From: Cephalotrichum gorgonifer
Taxonomy: Eukaryota; Ascomycota; Sordariomycetes; Microascales; Microascaceae
Length of the DNA: 64,000 nt
Direction: 5' to 3'
Assembly: GCA_900312665.1 (NCBI GenBank)
Contig: ONZQ02000016.1
Span: 781,361-845,360, forward strand
Positions within the stretch are counted from its first letter, which is position 1. Each line of letters opens with the position of its first letter. The translations under genes and the position numbers were made by a program. The notes below the pieces were generated by a model, which was not told where the DNA came from, made no database searches, and saw nothing but the letters and a program-made list of their open reading frames with translations. This document shows, piece by piece, positions 34,526 to 44,647 of the stretch.

Positions 34526-36564
34526 ATGGCGGCCAACAACATGGTCAACGCTCCGGCGGACTTTGACCTCGAGGACAGGCTCTTCCAGGAGGAGGTCGAC
34601 CAGGTAAAGAAGTGGTGGAGCGACTCCAGGTGGCGGTACACGAAGAGGCCCTTCACGGCGGAGCAGATCGTCTCGAAAAGGGGGAACCTAAAGGTCGAGT
34701 ACCCCGGTAACGCGCAGTCCAAGAAGCTGTGGGGGATCCTGGAGAACAGGTTCAAGGTAAGGCCCACTATTTCCTCATCCCGTCTCCTTCTCTCTCTCTC
34801 TCTCTCTTTTATTGTCGGCATTTTTGCCTACCAAAAGTTGGGGGACGGCGAAGAATCGAGATAATCGTTGCTGACCTGGATTTGCTTCGAACTTTCATAG
34901 AACCGCGATGCTAGCTACACCTACGGCTGCCTCGACCCGACCATGGTCACCCAGATGGCCAAGTACCTCGATACCGTCTACGTCTCCGGGTGGCAGTCTT
35001 CCTCGACCGCGTCGTCGTCCGACGAGCCCGGTCCCGATCTCGCGGACTACCCCTACGTAAGTTCCGCAACTCAGCGCCCCGCAGCCGCCACTTCCCAAGC
35101 CCCTGCTAACGACAAGCCACGCAGACCACCGTCCCCAACAAGGTCTCCCACCTCTTCATGGCACAGCTCTTCCACGACCGCAAGCAGCGCCAGGAGCGCC
35201 TCACCACCCCCAAGGCTCAGAGGGGCTCGATCGCCAACATCGACTACCTCCGCCCCATCATCGCCGACGCGGACACCGGCCATGGCGGCCTCACGGCCGT
35301 GATGAAGCTCGCGAAGCTCTTCATCGAGAAGGGCGCGGCGGGAATCCACATCGAGGACCAGGCCCCCGGCACCAAGAAGTGCGGGCACATGGCCGGTAAG
35401 GTCCTCGTGCCTATCAGCGAGCACATCAACCGCCTGGTCGCCATCCGAGCGCAGGCCGATATCATGGGTATGTCATTCTCCCCCTTTTCTGACTAGTAGA
35501 CTGCTTTTCACTTCGCGAGGCAACTTCCGCTAACACGAACGGTCAGGCTCCGACCTTGTCCTCGTCTGTCGAACCGACGCCGAGGCCGCGACGCTCATCT
35601 CCACCAGCATCGACCCCCGCGACCACGCCTTCATCAAGGGGACCACCAACTCCTCCCTTCAGCCCCTCGCCGTCGTCATGGCGGCCGCCGAGGCCTCCGG
35701 GAAGGTCGGCGTCGAGCTCCAGGCCATCGAGGACGAGTGGCTCGCGAAGGCGAACCTCCAGACCTTCAACGACGCCGTCGTGGGCGCCATCAACGCCGGG
35801 GCGTTCCGGAACAAGGAGGACCTGGTGGCGAGGTACCTCGCCGAGGCCAAGGGCAAGGGGAACGGGGAGGCGAGGGACATCGCGAAGCGGATCACGGGGC
35901 AGGACATCTTCTTCGACTGGGACGTGTCGAGGACGAGGGAGGGCTACTACAGGCTCAAGGGCGGGTGCGAGTGCGCGATCAACAGGGCCGTGGCGTACGC
36001 GCCGTACTGCGACGCCATCTGGATGGAGAGCAAGCTGCCGGACTATAAGCAGGCGGTGGAGTTTGCGGATGGGGTGCACGCGAAGTTCCCCGAGATGAAG
36101 TGAGTTTTCCTACCCCTACCTGCCCCTTTCTCCCGTTCTTTCCCTTTTTATAAGGGGAGGCAACCATCTGCTTGAAAGGCGAGGCGACTAACAAACTTCA
36201 AAACAGGCTCGCGTACAACCTCTCGCCCTCCTTCAACTGGAAGACGGCGATGCCCCGCGACGAGCAGGAGACGTACATCCGCCGGCTGGCGAAGCTGGGG
36301 TACTGCTGGCAGTTCATCACGCTCGCGGGCCTGCACACGACGGCGCTCATCAGCCACCAGTTCGCCAAGGCGTACAGCCAGCAGGGCATGAGGGCGTACG
36401 GCGAGCTGGTGCAGGAGCCCGAGATGGACGAGGGCGTCGACGTCGTGAAGCACCAGAAGTGGAGCGGAGCGAATTACGTCGACGAGCTGCAGAAGATGGT
36501 CACGGGAGGCGTCAGCAGTACTTCGGCCATGGGGAAGGGCGTCACGGAGGACCAGTTCCGTTGA
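34526..36564 (+). CDS. icl1: Isocitrate lyase
   Basis: Five exons, 34526-34756, 34901-35056, 35125-35467, 35547-36099 and 36207-36564, give 546 aa, the usual fungal length. All introns are GT-AG. The enzyme splits isocitrate to glyoxylate and succinate in the glyoxylate cycle, allowing growth on acetate, fatty acids and ethanol. The catalytic signature KKCGH lies at residues 213-217 (nucleophile Cys215). Other core blocks are IADADTGHGG, GIHIEDQ, VCRTDAEAATLI, GCECAINRAVAYAPYCDAIWMES and YNLSPSFNW. A CT repeat sits in the first intron. There is no clear PTS1 at the C-terminus (TEDQFR), so glyoxysomal location, if any, would use another route. Expression is expected to need derepression, through SNF1 and Fac/Far-type activators; this is inference. 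Confidence 0.97.
34789..34808. repeat. Short CT microsatellite in isocitrate lyase intron 1
   Basis: About nine CT repeats followed by TTTT. It lies near the 5' side of the intron, so it is not the polypyrimidine tract of the acceptor. Confidence 0.8.
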
Positions 36565-37347
36565 AAAGGGGGTTAAGAGTAGTTATGATGTTGATGTTGA
36601 TGTTTTAGATTGTCGAGTTGATATTGCGAAACTATTGAGGATGCCTCGGGCAGGAGTACCGTTGCTGCTTCTACCTGTGGGCCGGTCTGCGATGTTTAGA
36701 TATAAATATGATTCCCAGATATACAAATCTCTCTGCTGTGGGATACTATGGAAGGGAAGGCCAAGCCAGGTGATCGATGAAGAGAATTGTATGTGAATGG
36801 GGAAGACAAAGTAAAAATGATGGAGTAATTGAATATGAAGATCAAGATCTTACTGTTGATGAAGATTGAAAAAAAAAAATGATCAATTGCCGGGGTGCCT
36901 GTGTATTCGGCCAGAGACCTATCCTGATGGTAGTTATTTTCTTAGGTCGATCTATCGAAGAGAGTGGGTGCTGGGCTAGAGGGAAGTGTGAGTGGGTGAT
37001 TGAACATGAAGGGAATGGGTGGATGGCGGTGTACCTACACTTACGCAGAAAGAACAGTGCAGCTCCATGTACTATAGTACTACCCACTCCGAACTTGAGC
37101 TCAAGTATGAGATCCTTATTATCACCTGTACCTTTGGCACCTGACACCTGACGCCAGTAGCCACTTGACAACAACCTACCGCAGGGGCCCGACGACAGCC
37201 TACGACCTTCATCCAACACCTTGGAACAGACTCATCCATAGCTTGTAGTAGCCTCAAACTGGACGTGCCCATCCCGCCAAGGAACGAGAGACAAATGCCC
37301 CTCACCTAAGCGAGGGAGCCCTCTCCACACCTCCCCGCGCCTTCACG
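36565..37347. other. Intergenic stretch
   Basis: 3' flank of isocitrate lyase, with a GATGTT triple repeat near 36588-36605 and AT-rich sequence to about 36900, then the promoter of CCZ1. No gene seen. Confidence 0.6.
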
Positions 37348-39627
37348 ATGACGTCTCAGATAACCCCCGCCCGCCTCGGCTTCCTCGCCATCTACAACCC
37401 GTCCCTTAGCTCCGGGTCGGACGAGGACTCCATAGGTGATCAGATAGTATACTACGCCTCTCCATCCTCTCTCTCCGCCCGCCGCCGTGCCCAGAGGCGC
37501 AAGCGCAGAAGGCATGGCCGGCCGACCGAGGACGTCTCCCCCGAGGAGCGCAATGAACGGTTGAGGCAGATCGGCTTGGCACAGGGGATGGTGGAGTTCA
37601 GCAGGGGGTTTTCGGGTGGCGAGGCTTTGGACGTCGTCGAGACCGAGAGGACCAGGGTCGTGGTCAGGGAGATAGAGCCCGGGTGGTGGGTCCTGAGCTC
37701 CATCGACCTCACGCGCGTGCCGCTTCCCCCCAAGCTCCCCACGTCACCGTCCACCTCCCAGTCCGAAGAGGTTGTCGAGTACTCCTCAAAGGATCTCAAG
37801 CCCCCGTCGCTCCTCCTACAGGACCTCGTACGCGCGCACTCCCTCTTCCTCCTCCACCACGGCGTGTCTCTCTCCTCGCTCCACTCGCGCCTCGGGCGCC
37901 GGCGCTTCGTCTCGGCCCTCACCAGGTACTGGGACCTCTTCTTATCTACGTGGAGCGTGTGCCTGCACGGGAACCCCGTACGGAGCGTGTTCGGCGGGAT
38001 CAACATTGCTGCCTCGGGCGAGCTGGGTGTCGGGGTTGGGGAGGAGGATAGGGGGAGCGGGGAGAGGGAGGTATTAGAGGGGCTAGTGGGGAGGATAGAA
38101 GGGCTTGTTGACGTCGGGGTTTCGAAGTTCGCGGAGGCTAACGAGGATGAGAATGGTGTAGAGAAGGAGAAGGGGGCCCCTAAAGGTGGACCGGCCTGGA
38201 TTGGGACGGGGCGGGATCCGGGAGCCGAGGACGGGGCTATCTTCTTGGGTACCGGGGCACTGTCGAAGAAGTCTCAAACGGACTTGTTTCACTGGATGGA
38301 GGATCTTTATACGTGGGGAGAGAACGCGTATGGTGTTATCGCGGCTCCCTCCTCTGTCAGAGAAAACACGAAGGAAAAGAAGCCCATTCACAAGGATTCT
38401 GATGGAGTGATCGATCCACCTCAACCTTTGAGTCGAGATGGCGATGGAGGTACCGAGACGCAGGGAGAGGTTGCCAAGAACGTGCCACCAGCCAGAGACG
38501 AGGCGCCCCCCCTAGAGCCGGCGGGTAAATCGGGGGATACGCCCAGCGGAGAACCAGCCCAACCCAAGGCAGCCGAAGACGCGGTACCTCAAGAGCACGA
38601 GGACGGGCACCTGGACAGATTCGTGAATGTCCTCAAGCTAGGCTACGGGACATACTGGACCTTGGGAGGGGCCGCGGGCGGCCCTCCGGACGGCTCGCAC
38701 CCGGCGGTAGATGCCCCCAAAGACAAGCCGGCCGTTCCCAAGAGACACGTCGACGAATCCGAGGGCTTCTTCCTTATCGGCCTCAAGGGCACCGCGGAGG
38801 AACACGCCCTCAGCGACTCCGAGGAAGATTCGTCGCACGAGTCCCCGTCGGCTCCTTCCACCCACACGCGCGTGCTCCACGTCCGCCTCTCGCCCTCCGC
38901 CCGCCCCGCCGAGACACAAGAAAGCAACAGTAAGAACGCCCATCCAGCCGACACAGCCACCCCGCTACGTGCCGTCGTCTACGTCATTAAGCCCTTCATC
39001 TTCACCTTCCTCTTCCGCCCGGACACCCCCGCCCTCTCGTCAGACACCCTTTACCGCTCCCTCCACTACCAGCTCTCCCCCCTCCGGAAACCGCTCCTCC
39101 TATCGACCGCCTACCGCCCCCCCAGGCCCCTTGAGGCGGGATCCCCCTCCACCCCGTCGGTGTACGACTTAGTCTTCGACCCCGCCACCAACACGACGCA
39201 CTCCACGATCCCCAACATCCCCGCCGGCGACCCGAACCCCTGGACGAGGGCCGAGGCCGCCGCGACGCACGCGCACCTCCTATCCCTCTACGGCGCGCGC
39301 AAGTCCCGGGACGCGGAGACCACGGCTAGGACGAATAAGGGGTGGTGGATCGTCTGGAGCCGCGTCTCCCCGACGTCAGTGACCAGCCCGCCCGCCGTCA
39401 TCACCGACGAGGATGAGGAGTCCGATGGGGATGCCTCGTCCGGGGACAGCGCCCCGCGGGTCCAGGCGAAGGAGGTCATCCTCCTCCGGAGGGCGGGCGA
39501 GACCATCCGCTCGAGGGCTTTCAGCACGTCGGCGCTGCGGGGCGGGGACGGGTCGAGTAAGCTTGCGCCGGGGATAGGGGTCGATACGAGGGGGTATATT
39601 GAGAGCCTCTTAAGCCTGGGGAGGTAA
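37348..39627 (+). CDS. CCZ1: Vacuolar fusion protein CCZ1
   Basis: Single-exon 759-aa protein. The N-terminus (TPARLGFLAIYNPSLSSGSDEDSIGDQIVYYAS) is the diagnostic CCZ1 longin start. It is followed by a basic Arg-rich insert, ERNERLRQIGLAQGMVEFSRGFSG and the WWVLSSIDLTRVP strand pair of the first longin domain. The middle is long and of low complexity (Pro/Glu/Ser-rich), and the C-terminal third contains the third longin-like fold (VVYVIKPFIFTFLFRP, LYRSLHYQLSPLRKPLL, GWWIVWSRVSP). CCZ1 pairs with MON1 as the guanine-nucleotide exchange factor for the Rab7 homologue Ypt7 on late endosomes and autophagosomes. The length is normal for filamentous fungi. Confidence 0.9.
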   Translation: MTSQITPARLGFLAIYNPSLSSGSDEDSIGDQIVYYASPSSLSARRRAQRRKRRRHGRPTEDVSPEERNERLRQIGLAQGMVEFSRGFSGGEALDVVETERTRVVVREIEPGWWVLSSIDLTRVPLPPKLPTSPSTSQSEEVVEYSSKDLKPPSLLLQDLVRAHSLFLLHHGVSLSSLHSRLGRRRFVSALTRYWDLFLSTWSVCLHGNPVRSVFGGINIAASGELGVGVGEEDRGSGEREVLEGLVGRIEGLVDVGVSKFAEANEDENGVEKEKGAPKGGPAWIGTGRDPGAEDGAIFLGTGALSKKSQTDLFHWMEDLYTWGENAYGVIAAPSSVRENTKEKKPIHKDSDGVIDPPQPLSRDGDGGTETQGEVAKNVPPARDEAPPLEPAGKSGDTPSGEPAQPKAAEDAVPQEHEDGHLDRFVNVLKLGYGTYWTLGGAAGGPPDGSHPAVDAPKDKPAVPKRHVDESEGFFLIGLKGTAEEHALSDSEEDSSHESPSAPSTHTRVLHVRLSPSARPAETQESNSKNAHPADTATPLRAVVYVIKPFIFTFLFRPDTPALSSDTLYRSLHYQLSPLRKPLLLSTAYRPPRPLEAGSPSTPSVYDLVFDPATNTTHSTIPNIPAGDPNPWTRAEAAATHAHLLSLYGARKSRDAETTARTNKGWWIVWSRVSPTSVTSPPAVITDEDEESDGDASSGDSAPRVQAKEVILLRRAGETIRSRAFSTSALRGGDGSSKLAPGIGVDTRGYIESLLSLGR

Positions 39628-40471
39628 AAGGCTGTGGAGGAGAGGAAGTGGGAATAGGCGACGATCTCTTATGCGAGATCCCACTATGGCTTGGGCCGTT
39701 TGCCTGGTTCTGGGCCTATAAGATCGACAGGGGTTAAACGAAGTGATACGTATTAAATAGAAACATAGGGCCAACGACACTGCACTACACTTTTCATTGC
39801 AAGTTTTGTATAAGCCATAAATTTTGATTTTGGGGCTACTCTATATATATGCATCACCCCGCCACCATACTCGCCCAGCCATCATCCCCTTCCCGACCAG
39901 AGAAGACCCCGAGTTGCGGAGCTCCCTCATCGAGCCTGGAATAGAAGTGAAAGGGTGAGTATGCGGGGGGAGGTATACCCAAATTTGCCTCGTAGGCGAA
40001 ATGTCCCCAAGGTATCTGATTCGTCAAATCATCAAGAAGAAAAGAGCCTGTCTTCATTGACTTGGTATCCCAAAAAAGAATTTTTCCCCAAATGCCCAGA
40101 TGCCCGTTTTTTTGGCCTCATTTACACCTGAAGCCTGGAAAAATGAGGGAAAAAACAAAACACCCCTTTCCCACCACAGGTGGGAGTTTCCGAAAAGAAA
40201 AAAAGATATGTGCGTACATATCTGTCCGCCAAGACACCCCGATGTCTATTGTATCCGAGAAACCATTTGATCCCAAGAAGGAGAAAAAAATTCAAGAAAG
40301 AAAAAGTGTTTTGGGGGGGCGCACAATGATGACCCAGCCGCCGAAGCACTTTCGACGGCGAGGACATCCACCCCACCAAAAACACATTTTTTGCGCGTTC
40401 AAGGCGCAAAAAGAGAAGAGAAAAGAAGCCCCAAGAGAGATGGGGGAGGCTGATGAGTTGGGAGTACCAAC
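39628..40471. other. Intergenic stretch between convergent genes
   Basis: 3' flanks of CCZ1 (+) and the expansin-like gene (-). A-rich and T-rich runs; no gene seen. Confidence 0.6.
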
Positions 40472-41248
40472 TTAGTCGCTGAAGGACCACTCGACGTTGC
40501 CCCTGCCCTGGTCGAGGCTGCCGAACAGCTCCTGGAAGAGGGCCTTGCTCGCGTCGATGGCGCCGCCCGAGCACCCAGGGCACTTATCGCGGACGGTGGC
40601 GGTGGCGGTCTTGCTTCCGGCCTTGATGTTGACCTTCTTGCCGCACATGGGGTTGCCGTTGGACTGGGCGCCCATGGTGTCGGCGGCGATGGCGACGATG
40701 AAGTCGGAGTAGTCCTTCCCGCTGTCGTCCTCGCCGCAGGCGCCGAGGCCGAGGTCGTAGTAGGACATGGAGCCGGAGTACGTGTAGGAGCCCGAGCTGT
40801 CGCTGCTGCTGTCCTCGGCGGGCTTATCCACGGCGGAGGGCTGAGGGGCGACCGGGGCGGGGGCGGGGGCGGAAGAGGGCTTGGCCGAGGTCTTGGGCTC
40901 CTCTACAACGGGCGCGGGCGCGGGAGTCTCCACGGCCGGGGGGGAGGCCGGGGGAGTGGAGGTGGGGCGCTCGTAGAACTCGGCGTCAGTGGGCTCCGGG
41001 TCCGCGGCGGCGGCGGTGGTGGCCGCCTCGGTGGGCTCGGAGCCGTAGGTGATGGTGGTGGTCTCGTCGACGTACTTGGTCTCGGTGACCCACGCCGTCT
41101 CGATGACGCACTTGGGCACCTTCTCGCTGCGGCCCTGGTGGAGGTGGTCGTTGCGGGCGGCGTGCTTGCTGTGGGCGCGGCGGCGGTGGTCATGGGGCTG
41201 CGCCAGGGCGACGGCGGCCAGGACGGGAAGGGCGAGTGCGAACTTCAT
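40472..41248 (-). CDS. Secreted Asp f 7 / expansin-like double-psi beta-barrel protein
   Basis: Single-exon 258-aa protein from ATG 41248. A clear signal peptide (MKFALALPVLAAVALA) is followed by a basic region, a Thr/Pro/Ala-rich low-complexity linker (about residues 65-150, likely O-glycosylated), and a C-terminal DPBB domain (about 155-258) with GSMSYYDLGLGACGEDD, NPMCGKKVNIK, ATVRDKCPGCSGGAIDAS and the ending GNVEWSF. The conserved Cys residues and the DKCPGC / D-A-S motifs match the fungal expansin-like/RlpA-like group, which includes the Aspergillus allergen Asp f 7. A role in loosening or binding cell-wall polymers is inferred; no catalytic activity is established for most members. Confidence 0.87.
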   Translation of the reverse strand: MKFALALPVLAAVALAQPHDHRRRAHSKHAARNDHLHQGRSEKVPKCVIETAWVTETKYVDETTTITYGSEPTEAATTAAAADPEPTDAEFYERPTSTPPASPPAVETPAPAPVVEEPKTSAKPSSAPAPAPVAPQPSAVDKPAEDSSSDSSGSYTYSGSMSYYDLGLGACGEDDSGKDYSDFIVAIAADTMGAQSNGNPMCGKKVNIKAGSKTATATVRDKCPGCSGGAIDASKALFQELFGSLDQGRGNVEWSFSD

Positions 41249-42789
41249 GATGACTTTTTTGTTTTGTTTTCAGGAGAGAACTGATTTGGGTATATGGGCT
41301 GTTTTGCCGTGTTGTTGAGTGTGAGATGCGTTGGTTGCAAAGTAATGACAGTGTGGAAGTGGTCTCTGTTCAACAGGCTTGGGCTAGAAAGGAATGTCTT
41401 TTGTCTTCTCCGTTTTTTGTCACGAAAAGGATAGTGTAGGGAGATCCGGTCTCGAGTGTTGCGTTGAAGGAGCCAAAAGAAGGACTGTAGATAAATCTGA
41501 AAGGACTGTGGTTTGTTAAGTACTTTCTCGTTGTCTGCGTGCAAGGGGGGGATGGAGGGAGAGAGGGTGGAATGCGACACTAGTGGGAGTGGATCCCCGG
41601 GACTTTTTGAACTAAGTGGTTCGAGTGCGTGGATTTGGGTGGAGGCCGACCCCGAAGCCGAAGAGGGGGTATTCCTTGTGGGTTGGTACAAGACAAGGAG
41701 TACCAGTATGGAAGGGGATTGCCGGCCCTGGCCCCCCTGGTCCGTCTCTGTCGTGCGTGGACGAACCGAGTTGGCTAAGCCGGGGGACGTGGCGGCCTGG
41801 CGGAAACGAGGAGGAAACACGCCCTGGTACAACGGGATAAAGTATAGTGTACGTTGGCTAATAGCATCTTGAGTGCGTTTTGAGTGGATTCAAGACACTC
41901 GGATCCACGGACCTCAGGTACGAAGTACTCCTACCCGAGTACCGGCTAAAATATCTTTCTCACCTTTTCGCTAACCCCCCCCACCACCACCCAATTCGGA
42001 GAAAACAGCCTGCGACTCCACAGCCCAGGATAACCCCCGGCTGAGGGGGGAGGGCGGGCCTTACCCCTACAATTAGTTAGGTTACTATTGCGAGTCTTGT
42101 CGAGGTCTTGTCGAGGCACAGCACAGCCCCCACGAGCTGGATCTTTACCAGGCGAGACCCACTGGCGAAAGTTGGTCATTGGTACGGATTACGATAGTAT
42201 TATTAGCACGAAGGATGAGGGAGGGTGGACTCCATAATAATAGTTGATACCCTCGTCCTTACCGAGTCGCTCGGCACAGCGGAAGACTTGAATGCCATCC
42301 ACTGTATCCACTCCACCCTCAGGTCTGTCTGTGTGCGTGGAGTCATTATTGACTGAGGGAGTTGTACGTACAGGATGGGTACAAGGATCAGTTCCCCAGG
42401 GCAAGGATGGATCCTGGCAGGCTTCGTGTTGGGCTGGGCAATATGGCTTGCGCCTCCCCAATCCTGGGTCGCGACGTGTTTGTGCTCGTACGCCCCTGAT
42501 AGAAGGCTACTGGAAATGATCCGTGGGTGTAAACGAAAAAAAAAATAAGACGAAGATCGCCATTGCTTCGGACAGCAATCCCTACCTGTTCCTGAGCGCT
42601 GGCTGCTGTCCCCGGAATCTTTTGATTGGATTAATGCGTGAAACACGCCCCCGCGAGGAACAAACCAGGGCGCGCGAGTTCTGGCCGCCAGGAACAGGAC
42701 AGCCCAAGCCCGGTCGGTGTACAAGTATTGTTGCTGTGCTACCACACCGAAAAAGGTACAAGTTGGGGGGGGGGGGAAAGAAGGCACCT

Positions 42790-42829
42790 GGTACCTGAAA
42801 AAGTTGGTACCTGAAAGCTGGTACCTGAA
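42790..42829. repeat. Three direct repeats of GGTACCTGAA
   Basis: Copies at 42790-42799, 42806-42815 and 42820-42829, with a partial GGCACCTG at 42783-42790. Spacing is 16 and 14 bp. Confidence 0.75.
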
Positions 42830-44070
42830 CGCTATGACAGGTTCCGGCTTACCCCCTTGGTGCCTTCCGCCGGAGTAACTCCAGCTCAAGCTTTTTTTTC
42901 TGCTTCTACTTCTGCCCCGTCCCTTGCATCCACCAGGCACCCAGCCAATCAGGGTTCGAGACCTGCGTCTCTGCCACGCGGCACATCCGGACTAGTGCCC
43001 GCCCGTCAGAAGATGCAGTGTTTTTTTTCGTTTCGTTTTTCGGTGCATTGCAACATCAAAAGTCGCCGTCGATCTTTTCTATTCTTCGGGAAACGCAAAA
43101 ACGCTATTACCGGACCTGAGACATTTTTTCTTGTCTTCAGCTACGTACTTCCGTTTCCGGTAATGAAGGGGAAAAAAAAAATGTCCTGACCACTCAAGTG
43201 CTGTCGCTCAGGGATTCAGGGTTCCCTTCCTAAGAAAAAAGCGGCCTAGTATTCTCCGCCCATTTCCAATAATATGGTGGAGCGAAACTCGGCGTATTTC
43301 TGGAGAACACACCTTCGCTTCGACCCGTTTTTATGCACTTTATCCGCGATTTTGCATAAGTACACAAATATATATATATACGCACGCACACACGTAAATT
43401 CGCGCACAAAGGGACAGACTGGAATGGAATAAGCAGCCGGATTCCTGGCATGACGATCTCGCGAAACATTGTGGCGCTGGGCTTCCCGACCCTCCCCACC
43501 CGGGATCTAAAATAGGATAAAGCCTTTCCAAGTACTACGCCAGGTGCTTTTCGAGCAGGGCAACTCTCCCACCTGGAATAGCGAGTCTCAGCCCTCCAGG
43601 TAGCTGATGAACGGGATGACGAAAGAGGTAAGACATTCACTCAGCTTCCCGAGTCATCCATCCCAGAGGGAAAACCGTGCCGTAAAGGACCGATGTCCCT
43701 CGTGGGTAAATGCGGGCAGAAACTCGCCTGTACTCGCGACTATCATTTGGCGCCTTCTTGGGCTGGTGCTCGCGGTACTCTCTACCTTGGGCTCTCAGAA
43801 CAGCCGTGATGTGATTCCAGTTGCCCTCCCACCACACTCCGTATCTCGGCTCGACGCCGCCCCGTCCTCTCTAACCACAAGGGACGGGACGGTTGTGAAT
43901 CCCAATCGTCAATGACTGGCTCCCGTGGGACAACAAACGGGACATGTGATCACACGGCCCTGACTGAGGCACCAACAAGTACACTCGTCGATGACTGCAT
44001 ATCGGGAAATTCCTGACCCAATAAATCTTTGACTTGGTTGTCACTGGGGTGGCATGCACCTGCTTCTTTC

Positions 44071-44094
44071 CATGTGCGACAATAGTCGCACATG
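44071..44094. repeat. Perfect inverted repeat, 10-bp arms with 4-nt loop
   Basis: CATGTGCGAC, then AATA, then GTCGCACATG. No T-run follows, and it sits in an intergenic region. Confidence 0.85.
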
Positions 44095-44647
44095 TATTGT
44101 ACAATCCATCCTGTTCCGAAGACAAATGGGGCGCCCGACAAATGCATTCCTAAACCTGACTCACAAGTACGTCATTGATGGGGTGCAAGTGCAAGTGGGC
44201 TTCTTCATGTCTGTGCCTGTCTTCGCTCCGAAGGCCCGGAAATGAAGGTTTGGAGAATACCGAAACGAAACGCCCCAGGCGGCTGTTGTTCCTCCCACCG
44301 GCTCTGGGCGAATCATCCCGGCAGGCAATTCCCAATATTGCTCCATAGGGTAAGCGGAAATCGCACCCGAAAGCTCTAACATACATACCCACCATGTCGA
44401 TCTACCGACTCCCGCGCCGATCCAATGAGACCCTGCCACAGAGGCGAGCACTAACACCCGTGTGAACGAATCGGGACGAGAGAGAATGATAAGAAACTTA
44501 CGCTTATTTCCGATTTTCTTACTTGTACTGTGAAGTTTTTTCTCTTCTTTCTTGGAGGGGGGGGAAGGAGAGAGGGAGGGGGGGGGAGGCATTCATTGCC
44601 ATCTTCCGTTTCTTGGCTTCTGTTTATTTTACTTTATTTACTAAATG

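Larger units (their letters stand above)
41249..44647. other. Intergenic stretch, 3.4 kb
   Basis: No convincing gene. The first about 300 bp is the promoter and leader of the expansin-like gene. It also holds three GGTACCTGAA repeats (42790-42829), an alternating TA/CA purine-pyrimidine stretch around 43367-43395, and a perfect 10-bp inverted repeat at 44071-44094. Open frames on either strand lack motifs and codon bias. Confidence 0.55.

Noticed and set aside
42203..42940. 245-codon minus-strand open frame
   Set aside because: No ATG in a good context, no codon bias, and it runs through a G-tract and the GGTACCTGAA repeats; no recognisable domain.
42945..42975. GGTTCGAGACC resembling a tRNA B box
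   Set aside because: No matching A box, acceptor stem or T-stem pairing in the surrounding bases.
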